From Gammaproteobacteria bacterium (GTDB taxonomy: Bacteria > Pseudomonadota > Gammaproteobacteria > Chromatiales > Chromatiaceae), in NCBI GenBank assembly GCA_024227135.1, contig JAAELC010000130.1, forward strand, positions 1-51,371: a stretch of DNA of 51,371 nt, given 5' to 3'. Shown here one piece after another: positions 44,327 to 51,371 of this stretch (positions within the stretch are counted from its first letter, which is position 1; every line of letters begins with the position of its first letter). The notes beneath the pieces were generated by a model. The model did not search any database and was not told the origin of the DNA. It was given only the letters and a program-made list of their open reading frames with translations. The translations under genes were made by a program, and so were the position numbers.

Positions 44327-45726
44327 GATGGCGTTTTATTTTTTTCGCTGGGCCACATGGATTTGAAGACGATCACCAGAAACAGCACGCCCCCCACGAC
44401 AGCAATCAGACCACCCAGTCCCATCAGCCCCATACCGGCAATTTTCTCAATACCCTCCAGTCCCTGGGCTGCGCCTGCAGTTTTTCGCTGGACTCCGTGG
44501 CCTCCGGACCATGCCAGTCCTGTTATATGGCTCAACTGGCCGACGCTGTAGATAACAGGTTGCAGTCGAACCATTCTTCCTTGAGGTGTTTTGAATCCGA
44601 GTCGGGGCAGCAGGTAATAAGTGAGGCCCATGAAAGTTAAAGTGACTGCAACGATGGATCCATGGTAGTGGGCGGGAACTGTCACGTTACTGCCGCTGAT
44701 CAGATAGCCGATGATGCCCCCGGCACCAAACAGGATAATGGAGAACTGAAGCGCCGATCGAATACCTCTTTGCTGATCGGTCAACGGGAGTTTTCCCGGA
44801 AAAAACACCGATATCAGCACGAGTGCCACGGGCAGGGCTGCCAGACCACCCCCGTACTGCATCTGTATCGTAAATGCCAGCAGGTGGTAGGGGGAGCCTA
44901 TATCGAAAGCGAAATAGATATAGAGGGTGGCAAGGGCCGGTAGTGCACCCAGGGCAAACAGGAACAGGGTGACACGGGGGGTGATTCGTGGTGCTGAACC
45001 AGCCACTGTCGCCAGCCAGAGCCAGACCACCAGCATCAGCTGGGTATGGGTAAACTGAAGCGTGTGCCCGGCTCCCCAGAAGAGGAGTTCGTAATAGTGG
45101 CTTCCTTCAGTGCCTTCGGGAATGCCAAAGTAGGAGGCCAGCAGAGCCAGAATGGAGAGTAGCGCGATCAGCAGCCCGGTAAACAGCCCGAATCGCAGTG
45201 CGCCACCGCCGCTGATGGTGTTCCCCACGGGAATGGAGAACAACAACCCTCTCAGGACCAGCACCGTAAATCCAAGCCCGAAGATCCCGAGACCGGTAAA
45301 GAATATCGGGTCACGCAGAACAGGTACATAGTTGTTCAGGAGGGGACCACCTGCCCCCAGAAAGGGGGACAGGGAAATGATAGCAGCACCGGCAATGGCC
45401 AGAACCAGCGCCAGCCATCCGCAGGGAATGCACGCTTCCCGGCTGTTGATACTCCAGAGCACCCCGGCAAACGAGAGAAACCAGACCAGCACGGTGAGGT
45501 CCACATGCACAACCAGGGCGGTATGAAAGAAATCCACCCAGGGAAAAATCTCCTGAATACCAGGCGTTCTGGACAACACGATGAGAATGGTAAACAGACC
45601 GCCCACCACGAGCGAACCCATGGCCAGGGAGAGCCAGCCGATGGCAAGTCTGCCGTTGCTGCCTCCCTGGACATCAAGGGCATAACCATCGATTATCGGG
45701 TTGTTGGTCAGTGACTCGGTTTTCAT
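44323..45726 (-). CDS. divergent haem-copper oxidase superfamily subunit I
   Basis: A 467-residue protein with about 12 membrane helices. Helix II has HTALVVHVDLTVLVW, the low-spin haem site. Helix VI has FWGAGHTLQFTH, a probable metal ligand. Helix X has VPAHYHGSIV, the H-x-H pair for both haems. Where classic oxidases show a His-His pair in helix VII, the best alignment here gives Tyr-His (SPYHLLAF), so one CuB ligand may be missing or moved. The C-terminus has GLAWSGGHGVQRKTAGAAQG, seen in cbb3/NOR-like proteins. It could be an oxidase or a nitric-oxide-reductase-like enzyme. It lies downstream of the cytochrome b fusion. The stop is supplied by repeat B. Confidence 0.75.
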   Translation of the reverse strand: MKTESLTNNPIIDGYALDVQGGSNGRLAIGWLSLAMGSLVVGGLFTILIVLSRTPGIQEIFPWVDFFHTALVVHVDLTVLVWFLSFAGVLWSINSREACIPCGWLALVLAIAGAAIISLSPFLGAGGPLLNNYVPVLRDPIFFTGLGIFGLGFTVLVLRGLLFSIPVGNTISGGGALRFGLFTGLLIALLSILALLASYFGIPEGTEGSHYYELLFWGAGHTLQFTHTQLMLVVWLWLATVAGSAPRITPRVTLFLFALGALPALATLYIYFAFDIGSPYHLLAFTIQMQYGGGLAALPVALVLISVFFPGKLPLTDQQRGIRSALQFSIILFGAGGIIGYLISGSNVTVPAHYHGSIVAVTLTFMGLTYYLLPRLGFKTPQGRMVRLQPVIYSVGQLSHITGLAWSGGHGVQRKTAGAAQGLEGIEKIAGMGLMGLGGLIAVVGGVLFLVIVFKSMWPSEKNKTPS

Positions 45727-45893
45727 AGTAGAAACTATCTTCCAGGTTTTCTAAATATTACGGAACGACCACAGCCGTATTTTACCCGTTAAGGCAGCCG
45801 TTGGTTCAGATCGGGCGGATGTATCAATCCAGGCTCGTTTCGCTGTTAACAGGCATGGGGGAAGAAGCCCCGGCTGTAGTGAGCGCCAGAGTG

Positions 45894-46397
45894 CTATTTA
45901 ACCACAAACTGGCCGGTGCTCGTCTTGAACTGGATGACGAGTAGCTGGGCCGGATCCAGGGTGACATCCTGCTTGTGGGTATGCGTGGGGCCCTGCTTGT
46001 TTGCATTGTCGTTCATTTCAACGACCATTTTATGAGTTCCGGCAGGGACCTTTATGCTGTGGTAGATATCCACGCCCTGGTCTTTATAGAGACCAGGTGG
46101 CTCGGCCATTGTCTTGAATACGCTGTTTCCGTCCAATTGAACGTCTATGGTTACCGGGGAGCGTTCCCGGGGGCAGTCGGTGGAGATACGCATGTTGGGT
46201 GGTAACTTCGCCATTTCCTCGGGGCTGAGCTGGCGACACTCCTCCATCCGCTCACCGGAATGGGAAAGTGCCAGGGTAATCATGGATTCATCCGGGTTCA
46301 GCCGGATATAGGGTGGGGCAAATGAAAAATACCAGACCAGTCCCATGAAGAGCCCATAGTTGAAAATCTGCAGGATCAGTCGTTTTGGATTAAGCAT
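45894..46397 (-). CDS. membrane-anchored periplasmic protein, unknown function
   Basis: A 167-residue protein with one N-terminal helix (ILQIFNYGLFMGLVWYFSFA) and a periplasmic domain predicted to be beta-rich, with two Cys (near 54 and 75) and a His-containing GPTHTHKQD segment. I do not recognise the family. I chose the ATG at 46397, which overlaps the stop of the cytochrome b fusion by 8 bp; the open frame extends further upstream but inside that gene. Tight coupling between the cytochrome b fusion and subunit I suggests it is an accessory or electron-transfer subunit. Confidence 0.65.
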   Translation of the reverse strand: MLNPKRLILQIFNYGLFMGLVWYFSFAPPYIRLNPDESMITLALSHSGERMEECRQLSPEEMAKLPPNMRISTDCPRERSPVTIDVQLDGNSVFKTMAEPPGLYKDQGVDIYHSIKVPAGTHKMVVEMNDNANKQGPTHTHKQDVTLDPAQLLVIQFKTSTGQFVVK

Positions 46398-47931
46398 GGT
46401 CCAGGTTCCGGGCAGAATCAGTTTTATCCGCTGCAATTTGCAGCTGGAACTCGGCAAGGGCTGCCTGGAGTTTTTTGCGGTCTGTTTCTGCGGCCCGTTG
46501 AACCATGATGCGGGAACGATCGGCACGATCCCGAAGTATCGGTTTACGTACCCCCTCGAACCGCTTATCCATCCAGATATTTCCGTAACGATAAAAACAG
46601 TCTCCGTTGCGGCAGCCTGTGACGAATACACCGTCGGCACCCTGTTTGAGTGCGTATTCCACCAGGGTCGGTGGCATCATGCCGGTACAGATCAGATTCA
46701 GCACCGCTACACCTGGTGACTTCAGTTCCGAGGCGTCCAGGGCGTGATTGCAACCAAAAATCAGGATTCGGGTGTCACCCTCCAGCCGGGATAGTGCCTC
46801 CCGGGTCTGTCGCCTTACGTCATCAATGGGAAACTGGGGCATATCGATGCCGGTTTCCAGGCGTTTCTCGCGGCTTCTGAAGGGGTTTGAGGAGTGGCAT
46901 GAACCCACGCAGATACCGCAGGATGCACAAAGATTATCCTCGACCACCACTTCATACTCCCAGCGGGCTTCGTCTGTGCGGGCCTGAACAGTGATCGCAT
47001 CGAAGGGGCAGTCCACGGCACATTGCCCGCAGCCATTGCATTCATCCAGATGGACAACCGCTGCCGGACCGGTTTTCTTGGGGGGAATCCAGGGCATGAG
47101 CATCAGCACCATGGTAATGCCAATGGTAATCACCCAGGTTTGGCCCGCCGTGACAGTGTCAAGCAAAGGGTAGATATTGAGATAGAACCAGTCCAGATTC
47201 AGTATGGCGGGGACCTTGTTCAGATCTGCTGGTGCATGACTGACAGCCGGGCTGGCCAGGGAAAGTGCCAGCAAAGCAAGAAAACTGCCGATGGCCAGTC
47301 CCCGGGGAGCACTGATTTCTACGTGGGACATGCGTTTGACATGAATCCATAGTACAAAAATCAGAAGTACCGGTTGTCCGAGCAGGTGAAGAAAACCCAT
47401 CAGCGTGAAAAAGCGATCGGTGAGCTGTCCTTCAAGGAAATTACTGGCCATGGAGCCGGAGACGATGGGTAGAGCATCCATGAGCTGGGATGAAAGTACG
47501 GCCACATACAGACCCAGTTCATCCCAGACCAGCCAGTAGCCCGTAATACCCAGGGTGATGACAAACCAGAGTGTCGGTACACCGGTCACCCAGGAGAACC
47601 AGCGGAAGCCCCGGTAGCGGTCCAGGGCAAATTCCCGGAACATGTGCAATAAAATCGTTACGATGGCCGCATCTGATGCGTAGCGGTGGAGGCTGCGCAT
47701 GACCCCCCCCAGGTACCATTGCTCATGGGTGAGGTATTCTACCGAAGCGTATGCACCATTCAGACTGGTGTCGAAGAAAATGAATAGATAGATGCCGCTC
47801 ACCAGGACAACCCAGAAAAAGAAGAATGTCAGGGTTCCCAGGTGATAGAGCGGATTCCATTCAGGTCCGAATGAGTAGTTAAACCAGGCTTCGAGGTAGA
47901 GATAGCCACGCTTTATGGGATTGATTTTCAA
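46390..47931 (-). CDS. fusion of cytochrome b (N-terminal type), 2x[4Fe-4S] ferredoxin and MvhD-like domain
   Basis: A 513-residue membrane protein. Residues about 1-260 are a cytochrome b/b6 N-terminal domain with four haem ligands: HRYASDAAIVTILLH (H-x13-H, near 82) and HLLGQPVLLIFVLWIH (H-x14-H, near 181). Residues about 290-345 hold two ferredoxin clusters, CNGCGQCAVDCP and CASCGICVGSC. Residues about 380-500 are the MvhD/hydrogenase iron-sulfur type (ILIFGCNHALDAS, ICTGMMPPTLVEYALKQGAD, GCRNGDCFYRYG). It would move electrons between the quinone pool and cytoplasmic carriers. There is no Rieske or cytochrome c1 gene nearby, so it is not a normal bc1 complex. The start is TTG at 47929-47931, since no later Met precedes the haem helices. 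Confidence 0.85.
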   Translation of the reverse strand: MKINPIKRGYLYLEAWFNYSFGPEWNPLYHLGTLTFFFFWVVLVSGIYLFIFFDTSLNGAYASVEYLTHEQWYLGGVMRSLHRYASDAAIVTILLHMFREFALDRYRGFRWFSWVTGVPTLWFVITLGITGYWLVWDELGLYVAVLSSQLMDALPIVSGSMASNFLEGQLTDRFFTLMGFLHLLGQPVLLIFVLWIHVKRMSHVEISAPRGLAIGSFLALLALSLASPAVSHAPADLNKVPAILNLDWFYLNIYPLLDTVTAGQTWVITIGITMVLMLMPWIPPKKTGPAAVVHLDECNGCGQCAVDCPFDAITVQARTDEARWEYEVVVEDNLCASCGICVGSCHSSNPFRSREKRLETGIDMPQFPIDDVRRQTREALSRLEGDTRILIFGCNHALDASELKSPGVAVLNLICTGMMPPTLVEYALKQGADGVFVTGCRNGDCFYRYGNIWMDKRFEGVRKPILRDRADRSRIMVQRAAETDRKKLQAALAEFQLQIAADKTDSARNLDHA

Positions 47932-48141
47932 GCTCGGTCTCTCTTGGTGCTCGAGGTGAAGATGGGAGGTCCAGATATCAACGGCTAATACTAATAGCGT
48001 CAGGGCGGTCAGGCATTGATATCAATCAAACCTGAAGTTTTGGGCGGTATAAATATGACCGATTCGTCTGCTGATCAGGGAGTGGTGGCAGCCTGTAACA
48101 AATCAGGCCGGATCCTCTGTATGCCTTCAACCTGATACTTT

Positions 48142-48470
48142 GGGCCGCGGAAAAACAAATTGTCCAGTCTTGCTGGTCTTTGGGTCCGGGTTACCCGGCT
48201 CATCCTTTAGCCTCACCTCTTCGGGCTGGCGTGAAAATCTGCTCCAGACAGGAATGGCACTTACTTAAGCCAAATAGCCGTCATTGCGAGGTACGAAGCA
48301 ATCTCCAGAACCCCGGCACGACAAGAGAGATTGCCACGCTACGCTCGCAATGACGGGGCTTTTAAGCTTAAGTAAGTGCTATTAGCTCCAGACAGGTTTC
48401 TCCACGACCCTTACCTCGCCGTTTACTACCTGCAAGTTAAGTGCTGAACGGTGAGTAAAATTTCAGGCCC
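48142..48470. repeat. repeat A-like element interrupted by a nested insertion
   Basis: It starts GGGCCGCGGAAAAACAAATT, like repeat A, and shares TGCTGGTCT a little further in; the rest is diverged. A second element is inserted at 48253-48384. The right end may be the TTTCAGGCCC that contains the stop of the Sco gene, but this match is weak. The remaining intergenic DNA (47932-48141) shows nothing I recognise. Confidence 0.5.
48253..48384. mobile_element. 132-bp MITE-like element with flanking duplication
   Basis: The ends are inverted: AATGGCACTTACTTAAG at the left and, read inward, AATAGCACTTACTTAAG at the right. A second inverted pair, GTCATTGCGAG and CTCGCAATGAC, lies inside. The same 12 bases, GCTCCAGACAGG, flank it at 48241-48252 and 48385-48396, as a target duplication would. 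GTCATTGCGAG...GAAGCAATCTC palindromes are a widespread bacterial repeat type. Non-coding. Confidence 0.75.
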
Positions 48471-49296
48471 CCCGAACTCGCTTGCCTTTATAGAATTCCC
48501 TGACCAGGAAGACACCCCCAAGAATGATAATGAGCGCACCAATGATCATTCCGACGAACAAGGAGTAGTCAAAGCGATACCCATCCCGGCTCGGATCGTA
48601 GGTGGTACAGAAAAAACGCACTTTGTCCGCCAGTTCCGAAAAGAATGTCTGGTTGGGTTTTGGGCGGCCGAGCACCAGTTGCTTCAGAGGCTCTACCAGC
48701 AGGGGGGTTTCAAACACTTCACCATAGACCTGCCTGTAGATTTCCCCTTTTGCATCGATCACCGTGGACTGCACCACATGATCGAAACCGTTCGGGGAAC
48801 TGAAATAGACGAAGCCCAGCTCTTTTGTGAATGCGTTGATGGTCTCACTGTCGGCACTCAGCAAGGACCAGCCTGCCTCTTCGATGCCCTGCTTTTTCGC
48901 ATAGAACCCCATTTCCTGGGGGCCATCGTGCTGGGAGTCGAAGCCCAGTACGGCGACAGAGAATGAGTTTTCGCCCAGCGCCTCCCTGGCTTTTTCCACC
49001 ACTTTGTGAAGGTGCCGGGTGGTCATGGGGCAGATGTGGTAGCAACTGGTGTAGACCAGACTGAGTACCAGCGGTTTTCCCCTGAAACTGGAAAACCTGA
49101 CGGCACGACCGGCATGGTCAGTGAACAGGTGGTCGGCCGGGGTTCTGCCGATGGCATCCTGGCTTGCCTTCAGGGCGGTGTCGTATTGAAACTCACGGAT
49201 GGTTTCCAGGGCTTTCGCATCTGGCGCAGCCTGCAGTGAGTGCCAGGGAAGAGCCAGGTACAGCACCAGTCCAATAAGAGTGGTGAAATGGTGCAT
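48463..49296 (-). CDS. Sco1/SenC-family copper chaperone
   Basis: A 277-residue protein. A signal peptide (FTTLIGLVLYLALPWHSLQA) leads into a thioredoxin-fold Sco domain with CYHIC (C-x3-C, near 84-88) and the conserved distal His in FDHVV (near 172), together the copper site. A C-terminal membrane helix (FVGMIIGALIIILGGVFLV) is an addition not seen in classical Sco1. It delivers copper to, or reduces, the CuA/CuB centres of oxidases. I chose the ATG at 49296, which starts the signal peptide; an open extension to 49356 looks untranslated. Gene context (CyoE, subunit I) fits. Confidence 0.9.
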   Translation of the reverse strand: MHHFTTLIGLVLYLALPWHSLQAAPDAKALETIREFQYDTALKASQDAIGRTPADHLFTDHAGRAVRFSSFRGKPLVLSLVYTSCYHICPMTTRHLHKVVEKAREALGENSFSVAVLGFDSQHDGPQEMGFYAKKQGIEEAGWSLLSADSETINAFTKELGFVYFSSPNGFDHVVQSTVIDAKGEIYRQVYGEVFETPLLVEPLKQLVLGRPKPNQTFFSELADKVRFFCTTYDPSRDGYRFDYSLFVGMIIGALIIILGGVFLVREFYKGKRVRGA

Positions 49297-49518
49297 TAGA
49301 GATTCCGGATAGGCCAGTTGAGGCATGGAGTGCCGCTGGAACGAAGTTCCCGACAATGCCGCTTCTCAACAATGGCATCAATCGGGAACTCATTGAGTGA
49401 AATGGTATGGTTTATCGTAGTCCAGAGTTCAGATCAGGTTGCTTGATGCTGGCACCCCCATCGTGCATGTGCAACCAGAAGATGCCGATGGGAATTCTTC
49501 CACCTTTACAAGCTATAT

Positions 49519-50376
49519 TCAGCTGATCAATTGAGCATCGACTACCGCAAAGATCAACAGGACGACCAGTTGAATCAGGGAGGCAAAAAAACTTTTCATG
49601 GCCACTTTACGGCAAGGATTCTGTATCAATCGAATATTCCAGTAAATAAAATAGCCACCGCCGAACAGTGCGCCCAGCAGATAGACCCAGCCAAGGCCAA
49701 AAAAGAAGGGTAGGACCGATATACCGACCAGCAGCAGGGTATTGCCCAGGATTGCTTTGGCTGCGGAACGGTCACCCACCACAACGGGTAACATTGGGAC
49801 ACCGGCTGCCGCGTAGTCGTCATGCTGGGCAATGGCCAGACTCCAGAAATGAGAAGGGGTCCAGAGAAAAAGAACGATAGCGAGTAAAATGGGTACCGGA
49901 CCCAGGTTCGGGTCGACCACAGCAGCCCCTGCCAGCACGGCGAAGCTTCCAGAGGCACCTCCAATGACGATATTCAACCAGGTGCGACGCTTAAGCCAGA
50001 CGGTGTAAACGATGGCATAGAAAAACGCACCGAGAAAAATGTGCAGAGCGGCTACGCCGTTCAGGGCAAACCCGGCACCGAGAACGCCAATCAGTAACAA
50101 TGCGGAGATGACCAGTAGCCAACCGCGATTGTAGTTGAGATCTCCTGTGACGAAGGGGCGGTTACGGGTGCGTTTCATGCGACTGTCAAGGTCGCGTTCG
50201 TAGTACTGGTTGAATGCTCCTGCGCTACTTGCCGCCAGCAGGACCGCAATGGTGAGTACCACGGCTTGCCACGCCGGCACAGGCTGGCCCGGGGTAACGA
50301 TCAGTGCGACCAGTGCCGTTATGGCCATGATGACACCGATACGCAGTTTGAACAGATTAGTAAGCAGCTTGACCAT
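49519..50376 (-). CDS. cyoE: protohaem IX farnesyltransferase (haem O synthase)
   Basis: A 285-residue UbiA-type prenyltransferase with about eight helices. The first Asp-rich motif is NQYYERDLDSRMKRTRNRPF (near 54-73); WTPSHFWSLAIAQHDDYAAA carries the second conserved block. It adds a farnesyl group to haem B to make haem O for terminal oxidases. ATG at 50376. It lies between the broken subunit I gene and sco, and is probably co-transcribed with them. Family assignment is firm; cyoE and ctaB are alternative names. Confidence 0.95.
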   Translation of the reverse strand: MVKLLTNLFKLRIGVIMAITALVALIVTPGQPVPAWQAVVLTIAVLLAASSAGAFNQYYERDLDSRMKRTRNRPFVTGDLNYNRGWLLVISALLLIGVLGAGFALNGVAALHIFLGAFFYAIVYTVWLKRRTWLNIVIGGASGSFAVLAGAAVVDPNLGPVPILLAIVLFLWTPSHFWSLAIAQHDDYAAAGVPMLPVVVGDRSAAKAILGNTLLLVGISVLPFFFGLGWVYLLGALFGGGYFIYWNIRLIQNPCRKVAMKSFFASLIQLVVLLIFAVVDAQLIS

Positions 50377-50480
50377 ATTTGCGGTTCACTCAGGGGTTGG
50401 ATGGGCCGCCTGGTTTAAGGGGTATCACATCTAACACGTTGTACCGGAGACATTATCCGGAAGAGGGTTTGGGGTGTTTG

Positions 50481-50512
50481 GGCAACGGGTGAATGGACAT
50501 CCACCCGTTGCC
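50481..50512 (-). terminator. hairpin after the subunit I gene
   Basis: GGCAACGGGTG (50481-50491) and CACCCGTTGCC (50502-50512) form a perfect 11-bp stem with a 10-base loop, 16 bp after the subunit I stop. No T-run follows on the minus strand. It may protect the upstream message or attenuate transcription into cyoE. Confidence 0.5.
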
Positions 50513-50527
50513 TCCGGCAGCGCTGAC

Positions 50528-51371
50528 CTAACTAAGTGGCCAGACTGATGCCAGATACTTCCAGTTGATGAAGTAGTAGACCACGAAAGAGACCAGAAGC
50601 AACATGGCAAGAACAAAAGTCCCAGGTGCTTCAAAACTGCTCGTATCGTGATGTTCCACCGGTGGTGCCATCGGCAGGGTCTCCGGGCGATCGCTGCTGT
50701 AGCAGGAGGCTGCCAGGGGTACACCAAAGCTCTGCAACAGTCCCGCAGAGGGCTCGAGTTTCTTACCGAATATCAACGAACCTACGGTAACCAGCAGGAA
50801 TGCGGCTCCGCCGACAACACCGATCACTCCACCAAAAGCACCGATGGCCATCAGCGTATACGCGATACCGGGATAGTCAAAGCCCAGAGCGGCTCCGGTG
50901 AAATCCATATCCCAGTGGCGTCGGGAGACACCCATGGTCCCAGCACCCAGCATGAACAGAATGAGAATGGTCATGCCACCGCCGAACAGATATGGCTGAA
51001 TCTTAGCCAGGCCGGGAAGGATCATCTGGCGGCGGAAAAGCACCGGAATCAGGAAGTAGGTCACCGCCATGAAGGCCAGGGTCGTACCCGTCACCACCGT
51101 TGCATGGAAGTGAGCCGGTACGTAGATGGTATTGTGGATGATCAGGTTGATCTGCTCGGTTCCCATGACAACACCGGTGATACCGCCGATAAAGCCGAAG
51201 GTAACCAGGGAAATGAACATACCTGAAAATACCGGGTTCTCCCAGGGAGCTTTGCTCAACCCCTCAAAGAGCCTATTGGGCAGCCCCTTTGCACGTTAAG
51301 CGACTTCGATGGATCCGGGAACGGTCAGACCATGGATCATACTGGCCAGCGCCGCCAGATACATCGCGTAA
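50528..51371 (-). pseudogene. cytochrome c oxidase subunit I, 3' part, with an in-frame stop
   Basis: The C-terminal half of a haem-copper oxidase subunit I. IIHNTIYVPAHFHATVV carries the helix X His pair, and about five more helices follow, with an extra C-terminal helix (FVLAMLLLVSFVVYYFI). Upstream in the same frame, MYLAALASMIHGLTVPGSIE then VA is read to the window edge, and RAKGLPNRLFEGLSKAPWEN continues it, but a TAA at 51296-51298 separates them. The flanking protein aligns smoothly without a gap, and CAA (Gln) would restore it by one transition. Either the gene is newly inactivated, or the base is an assembly error, or the stop is read through. The largest intact piece would start at TTG 51259. 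The N-terminus is outside the window. Confidence 0.82.

Noticed and set aside
1-51371. tRNA, rRNA, integrase, transposase or prophage genes
   Set aside because: None was found on reading both strands; the mobile-looking elements are all short and non-coding.

Overview
The window comes from a gammaproteobacterium. The rnfABCDGE-nth order, MetG with a C-terminal tRNA-binding domain, CyoE, the Sco protein and a hemerythrin all fit. The dense respiratory genes suggest a sulfur-oxidising, Chromatiales-like or symbiont-like relative, but that lineage is inference; the window contains no rRNA or classic sulfur-oxidation gene. I see no tRNA, rRNA, CRISPR array, transposase or phage gene. Several families of short non-coding repeats with inverted ends are scattered through it.

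Layout. 1-7.0 kb: a fused LplT/PlsC/acyl-ACP synthetase for lysophospholipid repair, a divergent HTH regulator, a YiaAB-PspA membrane-stress pair, a nested repeat composite and a short-chain dehydrogenase. 7.5-10.1 kb: a large multidomain protein (N-glycosidase-like domain, TPR-like middle, Rossmann/SLOG-like domain, FHA). 10.4-16.0 kb: an HBM-type chemoreceptor, the remains of a second chemoreceptor, and a KefB-type antiporter fused to two UspA-like domains. 16.1-22.1 kb: a large autotransporter and a zinc-type ABC transporter (ATPase and binding protein, no permease). 22.3-28.3 kb: the complete rnfABCDGE-nth operon. 28.4-35.2 kb: metG, a radical-SAM ArsS gene with two glycosyltransferases, and a Na/phosphate cotransporter. 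35.8-42.8 kb: a small J-domain protein, a haem-binding EB_dh-like protein coupled to a GGDEF-EAL protein, a membrane sensor with no output domain, and a hemerythrin. 43.0-51.4 kb: a respiratory block with small membrane proteins, DUF420, a divergent haem-copper subunit I, a cytochrome b-ferredoxin-MvhD fusion, Sco, CyoE, and the end of a subunit I gene broken by an in-frame TAA.

How they work together. Rnf links NADH and ferredoxin to ion movement across the membrane. The right-hand block looks like an electron-transfer module with its own copper and haem-O/A maturation factors. The left half is signalling and envelope maintenance. The strongest candidates for undescribed biology are the four-part protein at 7543-10113, the cytochrome b-ferredoxin-MvhD fusion at 46390-47931, the coupled EB_dh/GGDEF-EAL pair at 36796-40004, and the repeat families whose ends supply the stop codons of several neighbouring genes.
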